A stretch of 38,156 nucleotides of DNA from a bacterium (GCA_016702305.1 JADJEH010000010.1:1-38156); one strand, 5' to 3'. Positions 1 to 9,680 are shown, counted from the stretch's first letter. Made by a program: numbers and translations. Notes: generated from the sequence alone by a model not told the origin.

Positions 1-1
1 G

Positions 2-1015
2 AAAATTCCGCCGAGCTTGCCACAGCCAACGCAAGCGCCGTTCACATCGGACACGCGCCTCGACTCCGACTTGAACCCGAACTCGTTCCCGGGCTGGGCA
101 GCTAGATTTGCTAATATGCTTTGGGTTCCGGCCAATCGTGCCTTCTACACAACAAGGCTTGACGTGCGCGATTCGTTAGGCATCTACGTAGATGTAACCG
201 CAGGTATCAATGTCAACACCAACGAGATTTTCTGGAACTTCACGTCCATTGATCCCATCACAGGCCAACCTCCCACAAGTCCGTTCGTCGGCATGCTAGC
301 TATCAACGACAGCATCACACATCGCGGCGAGGGCTTTGTAAACTACACGATCAGACCGGGAACACACGTATCCCAAACTGGAGACGTCATCGATGCTCAA
401 GCGAGCATCGTCTTTGACTGAACGAGCCTGCGGTCACACCTCCGATCTTCAACACAATAGATGCCGACTTGCCGACTAGTACTCTCCCTCTACCGGCCGA
501 ACCCGGACAGCGTGGCATTCCCGTCAGTTGGACTGGTCCAGGATGTAGTAGGCAGCTCTGGTGTTGCAAACTATGCCCTGTACGTATCGGAAGATTTCGG
601 ACCGTTCTCAGCATATGCCTCGAATGTTGAAGATACTTCCATCATATTTCACAGGCATTCCGGGCCACATTATGGGTTCTTCTCTCTCGCAACAGACAAT
701 GTTGGCAATGTTGAAACCATGAAAGGCACCCCGAGGCCGTCACGTTCCTGCAGGTCGCGTTGCACGACACTATTACAAATGTGACGATTCGCGCCAATAG
801 TGTTGGCGACTCTGTCTATTCAACATTACGTTGGGGCAGCGCCGTCGGGAATGCGTACTATTACATCTATGCATCCGACACCGACTCCGAATGGAACGGC
901 GGCGCAGGTTGGTCTCTTCTCGGTACGACGACAACATCCTCTTACATCGATGCCCACATAAGACAAGAGCCCGATGCAGTTCATCTTCTACAGAGTGCTT
1001 GGCTTGGTGCCGTGA
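2..1015 (+). pseudogene. C-terminal part of a large secreted repeat protein, frameshifted
   Basis: The reading frame is open from the left edge, so the N-terminus lies outside. The first 140 residues match a domain common near the C-terminus of giant exported proteins in Planctomycetes and FCB bacteria, ending in an ASIVFD motif. In those proteins the motif is followed by N-E-P...T-P...N-T-I-D. Here that continuation is present but one base out of frame (a base missing after the GAC at 418-420). An Ig/Fn3-like segment follows (VANYALYVSED, then YGFFSLATDNVGN) and then a last beta domain ending FYRVLGLVP with TGA at 1013-1015. Frame changes are visible near 420, 535, 650-690, 733 and 970. The protein is probably extracellular. 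No stop codons interrupt the composite frame other than by indels, so sequencing error is as likely as decay. Confidence 0.6.
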
Positions 1016-1082
1016 CAAACCCAGCATTGCAGCCCTAACAAGAGCGAGCACATGATCTGAATCACTGAATCTCATAAAGTAC

Positions 1083-1113
1083 AAAGAGGTTTGCCGAATT
1101 GGCAAACCTCTTT
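1083..1113 (+). terminator. Rho-independent terminator
   Basis: There is a perfect 13-bp stem (1083-1095 with 1101-1113) around a 5-base loop gaatt. A T-rich stretch, ctttctatctt, overlaps and follows its 3' arm. It lies 68 bp after the stop codon of the secreted protein and would end its transcript. Confidence 0.85.
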
Positions 1114-1464
1114 CTATCTTATCGGTCCAAGTTATGGCGCTACATCTGCGAGCGGGATTGCAGGTAACCCGTGCCGCAGGAGCCATCACGCTGGACATTG
1201 CTGTAGCACGTTCATCATGGGACAAACAACAAGTCAACTGGAGATAACTGCCATGACCGTCTTACCAGTTCGCTTAGGTAGCAAATCGTGCTCTTATCAA
1301 ACAATTTGATCGAGTTTCGAGCTAAGATATGGGCAGCATTCCGCCGCCTAACATTCGCCTTGCGCGCTAACCTGTTGTTAAGCAATGCTGAAATGAAACT
1401 GCCGGACCCTCTTTCGTGATATGCCTTGTACTTGTCTTGTCGCTATTTGCTGCAAGATAACAAG
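1114..1464. other. Intergenic stretch without a supported gene
   Basis: About 350 bp between the terminator and the left end of the island. Short ORFs exist on both strands but show no family resemblance or ribosome binding site. A short palindrome, TGTCTTGT pairing with ACAAGACA, lies around 1433-1467. The sequence should correspond to what originally lay downstream of ssrA before the island inserted. Confidence 0.5.
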
Positions 1465-1498
1465 ACACCCTTGCTAAGTCAATACTTAACAAGGGTGT
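1465..1498 (-). terminator. Displaced original ssrA terminator (hairpin)
   Basis: ACACCCTTG (1465-1473) pairs with CAAGGGTGT (1490-1498). After one mismatch an inner stem TAAGT/ACTTA closes a CAAT loop. It sits directly beyond the displaced tmRNA 3' end copy at 1501-1523, in the same relative position and with a similar outer stem as the terminator after the intact tmRNA gene (12108-12147). I infer that it was the ssrA terminator before the island inserted. Confidence 0.6.
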
Positions 1499-1500
1499 AA

Positions 1501-1523
1501 TAGTGGAGGCGGCGGGAATCGAA
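1501..1523. repeat. attR: Distal island attachment site (copy of tmRNA 3' end)
   Basis: This 23-bp segment matches 12153-12175 at 22 of 23 positions. The right-hand copy forms the 3' acceptor strand and part of the T arm of tmRNA. The single difference (G at 1509, A at 12161 on the plus strand) would create an A-C mismatch at the fifth acceptor-stem pair if this copy were joined to the present tmRNA 5' end. That fits a non-functional, displaced copy. It marks the left boundary of the island; the attR name is by convention only. Confidence 0.8.
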
Positions 1524-1643
1524 ATATCGTCTTGCTGAATCATAAACATAAATATTACAATATTTTATGTTCTATATCCCAGTTAAATCAGGTCTCAATC
1601 TTACTCTCTAAGTGCTTGTTTTTTTGCTCCTGTCCTCATAGGG

Positions 1644-1663
1644 CTTTTGACAAATTTTTGACA
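1644..1663 (+). repeat. Putative integrase arm-type site, left end
   Basis: Two tandem TTTTGACA-type boxes form a 20-bp unit that matches 12066-12085 at 18 of 20 positions in the same orientation. The two copies lie inside the two island ends, 120 bp and 67 bp from their att cores. This is where arm-type binding sites of lambda-like tyrosine integrases are expected. Binding is inferred. Confidence 0.55.
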
Positions 1664-1785
1664 GTGTATTGGACTTCACAAGGGACACAAAGTCGAAGGC
1701 CTCGCGGTCATCACCCTATCTCGACGGAACCGGACTTGCCGTACTTGCCACCGTAGCTTTTGTCGACCGGCGAAGCCCACACGCG

Positions 1786-4700
1786 CTAACTGGTTGCCGC
1801 CCAACCCTCACACAGTACCTCCGCCTGTTCCAGAACCAGTTCCGTCGCCTTTGCTTGCATATCTGGCGGATAGCCGTATTTCTTCAGAATCCGCTTAATC
1901 ACGACCCGAATCCCTGCCCGTACATTGTCCCGCACTGTCCAGTCGATCGAAACGCTGTTCCGTACAGCCGTAACAAGCTCCTGTGCTATGATCTTCAGAG
2001 TCGCATCCCCAAGGACCTTAACTGCGCTATCGTTGACCTCTAAAGCATCATAGAACGCAATCTCATCCGGAGTCAATCCGAGCGATTCGCCTCGCTGGTC
2101 GGCGGCCTTGATGTCCTTGGCCAGCGCAATCAACTCTTCAATGACCTGCGCGGTCTCGACGGCCCGATTGTGATAGCGAGTAATCGACTCTTCAAGCATA
2201 CCTGCAAAAAGAGCGAGCCTGAACAAGGTTATGTCGTGAACGGTTCTTGATTTCGTTCTTGAGTAGCTTCCGCAGAGTTTCAACTGCCAAGTTACGATGT
2301 GGCAACTGGCGAACTTCTTCAAGGGAACTCATCTGACAGAATCGAGATGTCCGGCTTCTTCAGTCCGGCAGCCGCGAATATGTCAATAACACCTTCAGAA
2401 GACACCGCCCGTGAAATAAGCTGCCGAATGGCATGGTCCAAGTCAATCGGCGGGCGCTCTTCGTCCGGGTCACCTTGGAGAGTTGTGCCTTCACTGCCTG
2501 AAAGAATCCAACATCATCACGAATCCGAATGGCTTCCTCATGTGGCACCGCCAACGCGAACGCCTTGGACAAATCGGCAACGGCTTTGAATAGCCGCGCC
2601 TTGCCATCTTCTTGTTGCAAGACGTGCTCTTGGGCTTGGATCAGCAATGTCAGTCTGTCGTTCGTTGTGATAGCTCGTCCAGCTTGACCAGTCAAATCCG
2701 TGCATAATCCCGCAGCAAACTTCGTGCTTTTCAAGCATGAGGCGCACAGCTTCCTCTTGGTCAAGTGTGGGTGCGCCTTCGCCGCCGCTTTTCGTATAGG
2801 TCGCAAGCGCAACCCTGAGTTCTTGCGCCAAGCCAAGGTAGTCAACAACCAAACCACCCGGCTTATCCTTAAACACGCGGTTGACGCGCGCGATGGCTTG
2901 CATCAGCCCGTGGCCGCGCATTGGTTTGTCCGTGTACATCGTGTGCAGACAAGGCGCGTCGAAGCCCGTCAGCCACATGTCGCGCACAATCACAAGTTCA
3001 AACGGGTCGTTCGGGTCCTTGAAGCGTTCAGCGAGCTTTTCGCGTTTGGGTTTGTTACGAATGTGCTGCTGCCAATCGAGAGGGTCGGACGCCGAGCCTG
3101 TCATCACGACCTTTGATTTTCCCCGTATCATCCGTGTTTGCCGTGCCAGTCGGGTCTTATGCGAATAAGTTCATCGTACAACGCAACGCAAATTCTCCGG
3201 CTCATGCAGACAATCATCGCCTTGCCACGCATCGCTGCCAGACGCTCTTGCCAGTGATTGACTAAGTCTTGCGCGACAAGCTTAATGCGCTTCTCAGAGC
3301 CAACCAACGCTTCCAAAGCTGCCCACCTTCTTAGCCGTTCACGATCTTCCGCCTCTTCATTCCTCCGTGATTTCCTCGAACTCAGGGTCAATATGCGGGC
3401 GTTCGTCTTCATTCAAATCGAGCTTTGCCAATCTGCTTTCGTAGTAGATCGGCACCGTCGCGCCGTCGTCCTTGGCTTGCTCGATATCATAAACGCTGAT
3501 GTAATCGCCAAAGACTGCGCGCGTTTGTCTGTCCGCAAGTTCAACCGGAGTGCCCGTAAACCCTATAAACGACGCGTTGGGCAGTGCATCGCGCATGTGC
3601 TTGGCAAATCCTGTTATGAAGCCGTATTGCGTCCTGTGGGCCTCGTCAGCAATGATTACGATATTCCTGCGTTCAGAGAGCAAGGGATGCTTGACTTCTT
3701 CGTCCTTGATCGGAAAGAACTTCTGTACTGTCGTAAACACAACTCCGCCCGACGCAACCTTCAGCTTCTCCCGTAAATCGTCGCGATTCTCTGCTTGAAC
3801 AGGGGCTTGTCTTAGGATGTCCTTGCACCTTGCGAATGTCCCGAAGAGCTGATCGTCCAAATCATTGCGGTCCGTAATCACGACAATCGTCGGATTCTCC
3901 ATGGCCGGATGCAGATGACCCTCCCTGCATAGAACGCCATCGTCAAGCTCTTGCCTGAGCCTTGCGTGTGCCACACGACACCGACGCGCTGATCGCCATC
4001 CGCGCCTGCCGCATTCACCGTGGACTCAACGGCATGATTGACCGCGTGGTATTGGTGGTACCCCGCAAGCTTCTTTATGATATTGCCCTTCTGGTCTTCT
4101 TCAAAGACCGTGAAGAAGCGAACCATATCCAGAAATCGCTGCCGTTCAAAGACTCCTTCAGCACGACTTCAAGCTGCGGGAGGTGCTTGTCGGCGAGCTT
4201 ATCCCCCTCGACCGTCCGCCATGGCATGAACCGCTCTTTATCCGCCGTCAAGCTGCCAACCCTTGCCCAAATCCCGTCTGAAATCAGCAAAGCCTTGTGA
4301 TGAAACAGCGACGTAATTTGCTCTTTGTAAGTCTGAAGCTGGTCAAACGCCTTCCAAATGTCCGTCTTTTCGTCGGCAGGATTCTTCAGTTCAATCACGG
4401 CCAGTGGCAAGCCGTTGACAAAGATAACGATATCCGGTCGGCGTTCTTGATCGCTTTCAACTATCGTGTATTGATTGACCGCCAGGAATTCATTGTTATC
4501 TGGATTGTCAAAATCCAGCACCTGCACATAGTCCCCGCGATAGCTGCCGTCCTCGTGCTGATACTCGACATTCACACCTTCGACCAGCAGTTTATGCAGC
4601 GCGCGGTTATTCTGTACAAGCGTCGGCAGATCAGGCTCGTCAGCTTGCGGAACGCTTCGTCGAGCGCATCTTCCCGGCACAGTGGGATTCAGCCGCGCCA

Positions 4701-4863
4701 GCGCATCGCGGAGACGGCCTTCCAGCACGATCTGCTCATAGCTCACCCGTTCGGCAGCGGGCTCACCGGGTGCGATATCCGGCCCAAACACATAGGCATA
4801 GTCTAAATCGCGCAGGATTTCCAGCGCGGCTTCTTCAACAGCGGCTTCGTTTAGGCGGGTCAT
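1786..4863 (-). pseudogene. hsdR: Type I restriction enzyme R subunit, multiple frameshifts
   Basis: HsdR is the motor and nuclease subunit of type I restriction systems. The composite minus-strand frame is about 1026 codons, the normal length. Reading from 4863: an N-terminal domain with PDIVIFVNG and AVIELKN (PD-(D/E)xK nuclease core, around 4390-4430), Walker A HTQGSGKS (around 3945-3970), IIADEAHRTQYG (around 3630-3650), FIGFTGTPVE (around 3540-3560), DMWLTGFDAPCL with MQAIARVNR (around 2880-2990), and the typical C-terminal LCEGW end. At least eight frame changes are needed, near 4100, 3950, 3390, 3130, 2660, 2470, 2330 and 2240. All motifs survive, so the damage is indels only. If real, the restriction activity is lost. 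It lies downstream of hsdM and hsdS in the same orientation, separated from them by two small genes. Confidence 0.85.
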
Positions 4864-4914
4864 AAACGGTCGGGAGGGTTAATAAGTGCTTGAAAAACAA
4901 GCAAGCGATTGGTC

Positions 4915-4943
4915 TTGACTTTGCATTATTTCTTCTGTATATT
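4915..4943 (+). promoter_or_regulatory. Strong promoter pointing away from hsdR
   Basis: TTGACT (4915-4920) and TATATT (4938-4943) are separated by exactly 17 bp. The -10 continues as TATATTTG, which also fits the Bacteroidota TAnnTTTG form. It lies 52 bp upstream of the hsdR start but faces the other way, toward a hairpin and no convincing gene. Confidence 0.55.
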
Positions 4944-4949
4944 TGCTCA

Positions 4950-5035
4950 GTCTCAGCTACCAAGCCTCACGGCTGTCAGTGTAGAAGGAGAATAAGGGCC
5001 GTTTCTCTCTGGGAAGCGGCCTGTGCATTTTATGG
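4950..5035 (+). ncRNA. Candidate small RNA with 3' hairpin
   Basis: Transcription from the promoter at 4915-4943 would start near 4950 and within about 50 nt reach a 9-bp stem (4997-5005 with 5013-5021, one G-U pair, 7-base loop), followed by tgtgcatttta. No start codon follows the AAGGAGA-like sequence at 4984-4990. The unit looks like a short RNA of 70-90 nt. The hairpin may instead, or also, terminate the minus-strand gene at 5145-5533, because that strand continues into a T-rich stretch. No known RNA family is recognised. Confidence 0.3.
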
Positions 5036-5144
5036 CAATCGTCTGTCGTACTGATCTTGCAGTTCTTGCCGCTCACGTGTACCATCAACATTGTATGCTG
5101 TTATGAGATCATAGAATTCGATTGTACCGCCTGCGCGCCCTGCC

Positions 5145-5533
5145 TTAGTTTTTTTCTGCAACAACTACATAATCCTCGCAAGGTAGCCAAATTACTGTTC
5201 GAACCACTCCAGAATGATGCAAGTACTCCAAACAAGTAGATTGGGATCAGAAGAATTCAAAATGAATGCCGCACACCAGCGGATTTTTTCGTGCTCGGAT
5301 CAAATAGCCGTAGGCCGTTTTGTTTTCGCCCTACTATGTGCCAAAATCCGTCCTCAAACGGGTCACCCGGCTGTTTACGCTTGTCGTACCACACAGGCAG
5401 GCCGAACAATGTCGGTCGCCCGTCGACTACATCTTGAATGAAGATAGAGTAGAGGCGGGTGCTTACTATCCCAGTCTCCGTTTGTCCCCTCTAAAGTCGG
5501 AAGCCAAGCGGGCGCACCTATATTTGAATATCC
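5145..5533 (-). pseudogene. Unrecognised small protein of the restriction operon, frameshifted
   Basis: A conserved-looking protein can be rebuilt on the minus strand by joining three frames: GAPAWLPTLEGTNGDWDS, then LYSIFIQDVVDGRPTLFGLP with WYDKRKQPGDPFEDGFWHIV, then EKIRWCAAFILNSSDPNL and, after a further shift, VVRTVIWLPCEDYVVVAEKN before TAA at 5145-5147. The total is about 130 residues. The pattern of R/FWHxV, a K-I-R-W motif and a final hydrophobic strand plus acidic turn resembles small phage-associated nuclease-like domains (PBECR type). That is only an impression. It starts directly after the stop of the DUF3800 gene, so the two are probably translationally coupled. No clear ATG is left; a start next to that stop may have been lost. 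Confidence 0.45.
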
Positions 5534-6226
5534 CTATTCTGGTTCCCAGATTAGTAGATTGACTTTTGGCTCAAGGGAGTGTCGTGGACAAGCGAACGTT
5601 TTGACTTCTGTTTGATTCTTTGAATAATTGCAAGTTTACCTTTGTTGCCTGTCTCGCCGCGATGAAGATAAGAGAGAGCACCAATTAGCAAGTCTGCAAG
5701 CTGAACTTGAGCAACTTCGTGAGAACGCACGGACTGAACATTTTCGATTACCGTCTTGGCGAAGCCGTGCTTTGAAGTACACAGCACTTCTCGAAGCTTC
5801 TGGATTTTCGGTTCACTCCGGGTATCTTTGATGTCCAGAAAAATCCGATATCGGTTTTCTGGATTGACAAGTGCAAAGAGCAAGCGATAGTACATTCTAT
5901 AGTACCACGTGTCATGGTCCTGACCGCGCACCTTGTGATCGAGCTTCGTCTTGTCCGGAATCACAACAGCCCGAAAATGCAAGTCGTCATCATCGAAGAA
6001 GTAGTCAATCAGGTCAAGATAGAATAACACCTGGACTGCGAGACTTTCGTCCACTTGATTTCTCAAAGTCCGCCGCAGATTGTGGGGCTTTTATTTCTTT
6101 GATGCGCGTTGCGATTTCACGGCGCTTCGAGTGCGGTAACCACAGCGCACCGAGAACCATTACTTTCTGATGGTCATTCTCAAGGTGACACCCTCCGTCA
6201 CAGTAGATATTGATGATTTCGCTCAT
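5534..6226 (-). pseudogene. DUF3800 protein, frameshifted
   Basis: Residues after the ATG at 6226 (INIYCDGGCHLENDHQKVM, then LGALWLP) match the start of DUF3800, a family with an RNase H-like fold seen in defence islands and mobile elements. Further motifs are FYLDLIDYFFDDDDLHF, DHDTWYYRMYY, IFLDIKDTRS and LQLADLLIGALSYL, then KVNLLIWEPE before TAG at 5534-5536. Three frame changes are needed, two between 6010 and 6070 and one near 5580. The usual acidic D-E-S motif near the N-terminus reads D-G-G here, so a likely catalytic Glu is missing even apart from the frameshifts. Its ATG overlaps the hsdS stop (ATGA, 6226-6223), so it is translationally coupled to the restriction genes. Confidence 0.75.
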
Positions 6227-7519
6227 AAATGTTTCCCCACAATCCTCTCCGCATCCTTAACCCGAATCTCACCCGAAATCAGCTTCGGCAACAGCGTGTC
6301 ACGAAGCGAGGCGAGAGTGCGGGACCCGTTCGCTTCAATTGAACGGTCAAGCAATTTCTCTCAATTACATTTCCCGCCAGTTCAATACATTTGCTATTTG
6401 GTACAATAACCTTTGCTTCACGCAAATGATGCCTTTGGATATGCCCCATCGTGGTCGCTTTGCCTGCTGCAATCAGCCTGAAATCAGATAGGTGATGTAG
6501 TGTCCATAAGTAGTAGAACCATTTCGGGTAGTACTCAGATGTCACTTTGAATAAGTGTTGGTTTAGCGCTCCCGGCCCGCCAGTCCACAAAACGCACTCT
6601 AACGAACCTGACCACGAAAAAAGGAAGTCACCGTCAGCAATCACATATGCAGGAGCAATCTCTGCTCTCGCAAGGTCAGCACCTTCCGATGTCCCTTTTC
6701 GCAATTGTGCAATCTTTATTACTGGTAACACCTGTTCGTCAAGCGGGGGATAATTTTGAAGAGAAAGCCCATTAAGAAAAACGGCGATTTCATCGAGACC
6801 AAACACCTTCCACCCCTTCGGAATCTCACCCAATTCCGAATCCACAAACGACGAGGGGAAGAGGTCGGCGATAGGCTTGGGCAGGCCGGGGTCGCGGCCC
6901 TCAGACTTCGCGCGCACCGGATCAAAATCACAAACCAACTCTTGAACAACGCCCGCGCCATCTCCTCCAACGTCGCGTTCATCTTCCGATTCAACTCAAT
7001 CTTAAGCGACATCTCAAAATAGAGTTTGCCGATGAACTCTGCACCCCTTCTTTCAGGTATGGGAATCAAGAGCTTGTCAAAGTCTCCCTTCTTGAAATGC
7101 GGAATCATGGTGCCAACGTGGAGATTCAGTATTTGGTCTTGAATTTCCCTGACCTTAACACAGCAAACAAGAATTTCGGCCAATTTTCAACTTATCAGCG
7201 CGAACTGCTACTATGTCTTGCGCAATACAAAAGTCCATTTTTCAGGTCATACAGACGCGACCTGAGAGCCTTTTGTCACGAATATCAGGTCACCAGGAAC
7301 CGGATGCCCTCTGAACCATGTCGAATAGGTTTCATCCGAAACGAACCGTTCAGTTTCATAAACAGGAATAATCCTTCGTTCCTAATACAGTTCGTTGCAA
7401 TCAAAGGTCGTCCTACTGAGATATAGGACAAGTTCTTCCGCGATTGTCCACTATATGCTCGGATCAACTTCTGTGAAGGGTGCGACCTTTGGCAGAGTTG
7501 TTGCATTGGTCACCCCCAT
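6223..7519 (-). pseudogene. hsdS: Type I restriction-modification specificity subunit, frameshifted
   Basis: HsdS carries the two target recognition domains that set the sequence read by the M2S methylase. The first domain reads VDNRGRTCP, then LIATNC, PVYETERFVSDETYSTWF, GDLIFVTKGS, then LHVGTMIPHFKKGDFDKLL. The central conserved helix reads LEEMARALFKSWF followed by FDPVRAK. The second domain begins LGEIPKGWKVFGLDE. The C-terminus reads in a shifted frame as LRDTLLPKLISGEIRV and ends HL. The full span of about 430 codons is normal for the family. At least six frame changes occur, several within 7300-7480. The start at 7519 overlaps the hsdM end. The stop overlaps the ATG of the DUF3800 gene. 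Motif preservation suggests either very recent decay or consensus errors. Confidence 0.8.
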
Positions 7520-9110
7520 ATCCCAACTCCTTCAAGTTCTTCCAAATCGCTTTGTCAAGTTTGGCAGCTTCGGTCATCTGCTCTTTCAGTGTGGCGGTGA
7601 GGCGGTTCATCTTGTCTTCAAACGGCTCGCCGTCGTCTTCCACTTCTGCCGCGCCGACGTAGCGGCCCGGAGTCAAAATGTGGTTATGTCCGCGAATCTC
7701 ATCCAGCGTGGCCGATTTGCAAAAGCCCGCCTCATCCTGATATTTCTGCTTCGTCTCCTTGTCCCCGCGCCACGCGTGATACGTCCCCGCAATGAGCTTG
7801 ATGTCGTCAACGGTCAATTCGCGATGCACACGGTCCATCATCGTGCCGAGCTTCCGCGCGTCAATGAACAAAACCTTGCCGCGCCGGTCTTTGAAGCGCC
7901 CGTTCTTTTTGTCCCGCGACAAAAACCACAGGCAAACCGGAATCTGCGTCGCATAAAACAGCTGGCCCGGCAGCGCGACCATGCAATCCACCAAATCGGC
8001 TTCAATCATCGCCTTGCGAATCTCGCCCTCGCCCGATTGATTCGACGACATCGAACCATTCGCCAACACAAACCCCGCCAGTCCCGCCGGCGCAAGGTGA
8101 TGCACAAAGTGCTGCACCCACGCATAGTTGGCATTCCCCGTCGGCGGTGTGCCGTACTTCCAGCGCTTGTCGTCTTTCAGAAGCTCGCCGCGCCAGTCGC
8201 TGTCATTGAACGGCGGATTGGCAATCACGAAATCGGCTTTCAAGTCGGGGTGCAAATCGCGGTGACACGTGTCCGCATGCTCCTTGCCCAGATTCCCGTC
8301 CATCCCGCGAATTGCCAGATTCATCTTGGCCAGCCGCCACGTCGTGTGATTCGATTCCTGCCCGTAAACCGAGAGGTCGCCCACCTTGCCGCCATGCGCC
8401 TCAACGAACTTCTCCGACTGCACAAACATTCCCCCCGATCCACAGCACGGGTCATACACCCGCCCCTTGTAAGGTGCCAGCATCTCAACCAGCAATTGCA
8501 CAATACACCGGGGCGTATAGAATTGCCCGCCCTTCTTGCCCTCGGCACTGGCGAACTGCGACAAAAAATACTCATAAACGCGCCCCAGAATGTCCTTGGA
8601 CCGCGCCGCCGCGTCCCCTAAGCCGATGTTGCTGATCAGGTCGATAAGCTGCCCCAGACGCTGCTTATCCAGCCGCTGGTGGGCATAATCCTTGGGCAGC
8701 ACACCCTTGAGCGTCGGGTTGTCCTTTTCGATGGCCAGCATAGCGTCGTCCACGAACTTGCCCACGGTCGGCTGTTTGGCATTCTTGACCAGCACCGACC
8801 AGCGCGCCTCCTTGGGCACCCAAAACACGTTGACCGCCCGGTACTCGTCCGGGTCCTCCGGATCGGCCCCATGCTTCTTGTCCGCCTTGAGCTTCTCGAA
8901 CTGCTCCTCGAACGCGTCCGAGATATACTTCAGGAAGATCAGGCCCAGCACGACGTGCTTATATTCGGCAGCGTCCATATTGGACCGCAGCGCGTCGGCT
9001 GCCTTCCAAAGCTGCGCCTCAAAGCCAATATTCGCGCCTGAGGAGGAGGACGATGCCTCTTTGGACTTCTTGGGGGACTTATCCAGACTTTTTTTCGATG
9101 GACGGGGCAT
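7464..9110 (-). CDS. hsdM: Type I restriction-modification DNA methyltransferase subunit
   Basis: HsdM transfers a methyl group from SAM to adenine N6 in the site defined by HsdS. The protein is intact at 548 residues. It has an N-terminal helical domain (FEAQLWKAADALRSNMDAAE), SAM-binding motif I DPCCGSGGMF, and catalytic motif IV NPPF within DFVIANPPFND. The start at 9110 (MPRPSKKS) is chosen because the long extension back to 9215 is proline-rich and atypical. The Lys/Ser-rich stretch after the start is probably a flexible tail. The last residues after GYGG look out of place: adding one G to the run at 7512-7516 would give the usual GYGG stop, so a homopolymer deletion may have extended the frame. 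First gene of the restriction operon. Confidence 0.92.
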   Translation of the reverse strand: MPRPSKKSLDKSPKKSKEASSSSSGANIGFEAQLWKAADALRSNMDAAEYKHVVLGLIFLKYISDAFEEQFEKLKADKKHGADPEDPDEYRAVNVFWVPKEARWSVLVKNAKQPTVGKFVDDAMLAIEKDNPTLKGVLPKDYAHQRLDKQRLGQLIDLISNIGLGDAAARSKDILGRVYEYFLSQFASAEGKKGGQFYTPRCIVQLLVEMLAPYKGRVYDPCCGSGGMFVQSEKFVEAHGGKVGDLSVYGQESNHTTWRLAKMNLAIRGMDGNLGKEHADTCHRDLHPDLKADFVIANPPFNDSDWRGELLKDDKRWKYGTPPTGNANYAWVQHFVHHLAPAGLAGFVLANGSMSSNQSGEGEIRKAMIEADLVDCMVALPGQLFYATQIPVCLWFLSRDKKNGRFKDRRGKVLFIDARKLGTMMDRVHRELTVDDIKLIAGTYHAWRGDKETKQKYQDEAGFCKSATLDEIRGHNHILTPGRYVGAAEVEDDGEPFEDKMNRLTATLKEQMTEAAKLDKAIWKNLKELGYGGDQCNNSAKGRTLHRS

Positions 9111-9186
9111 GGGGAAATGGGGTAGGGGAGCGGCTGCCGGACAGGCCGGGACACCGTAAAGGACAGAAAATTGGTCAATCCTGCTA

Positions 9187-9215
9187 AATGTACAACGGGA
9201 AAAGCATATCGGCAA
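9187..9215 (-). promoter_or_regulatory. Putative hsdM promoter
   Basis: On the minus strand TTGCCG (9210-9215) is followed after 17 bp by TACATT (9187-9192). It is 77 bp upstream of the hsdM start and correctly oriented to drive the whole restriction operon. Confidence 0.45.
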
Positions 9216-9507
9216 GTGGCAAGATTAGCCCGGCAAACAATCCCTCCCCCAATATTGGGGACTGGCTGTCTCAGACGCTCCGTTACATGCGCTAAGGAGA
9301 ACCCGTGGTCGGTATCGTTTTCTTTATCCCTACAAAACAGCTCAAAAAAATCGGAACCAAGAGGCCATGCCTCTTCGCCCCCAATTACTCCGCTTTATTC
9401 AGAATTATGCTACTAACTGCAAAGGGGTGTCAAGGTACGCATCTTACCGGGATTCAGCGCGAAAAAAGTTGCTCAAAATACCGACTTTAGGAGTTTCCTT
9501 TTCTTTA

Positions 9508-9535
9508 TTGACACTTCCTGTGAGAATGCTATATT
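9508..9535 (+). promoter_or_regulatory. Strong promoter for the island's plus-strand genes
   Basis: TTGACA (9508-9513) and TATATT (9530-9535) are 16 bp apart, with TG one base upstream of the -10 (extended -10). The -10 reads on as TATATTTG, again matching TAnnTTTG. It points toward 9774-11025. Confidence 0.6.
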
Positions 9536-9652
9536 TGGGGCCCAGCGTGAGGAGTCCTTACGCGCGTGCAAACTACCCACGATTCCCCGTCCCATCGCGC
9601 GCGCGCGAAGGGTGTTCCAATTTGTCTCTGATAGGTGATTCGTCACGTTCGT

Positions 9653-9680
9653 TTGGTGCGTTAAGAGTGCTGACTATAAT
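9653..9680 (+). promoter_or_regulatory. Possible second promoter
   Basis: There is a perfect TATAAT at 9675-9680 with a weak -35 (TTGGTG, 9653-9658) 16 bp upstream. It is about 95 bp before the ORF at 9774. Confidence 0.3.

Noticed and set aside
773..1237. Minus-strand ORF of 154 codons near the left edge
   Set aside because: Antisense to the secreted protein end and across its terminator; no family resemblance.
1501..1523. A second tRNA or tmRNA gene at the left island end
   Set aside because: Only the 3' acceptor and part of the T arm are present; no 5' half nearby. Better explained as an attachment-site copy.
7395..8621. Plus-strand ORF of 408 codons opposite hsdM
   Set aside because: Arg/His-rich composition typical of an antisense shadow; hsdM on the other strand has all family motifs.
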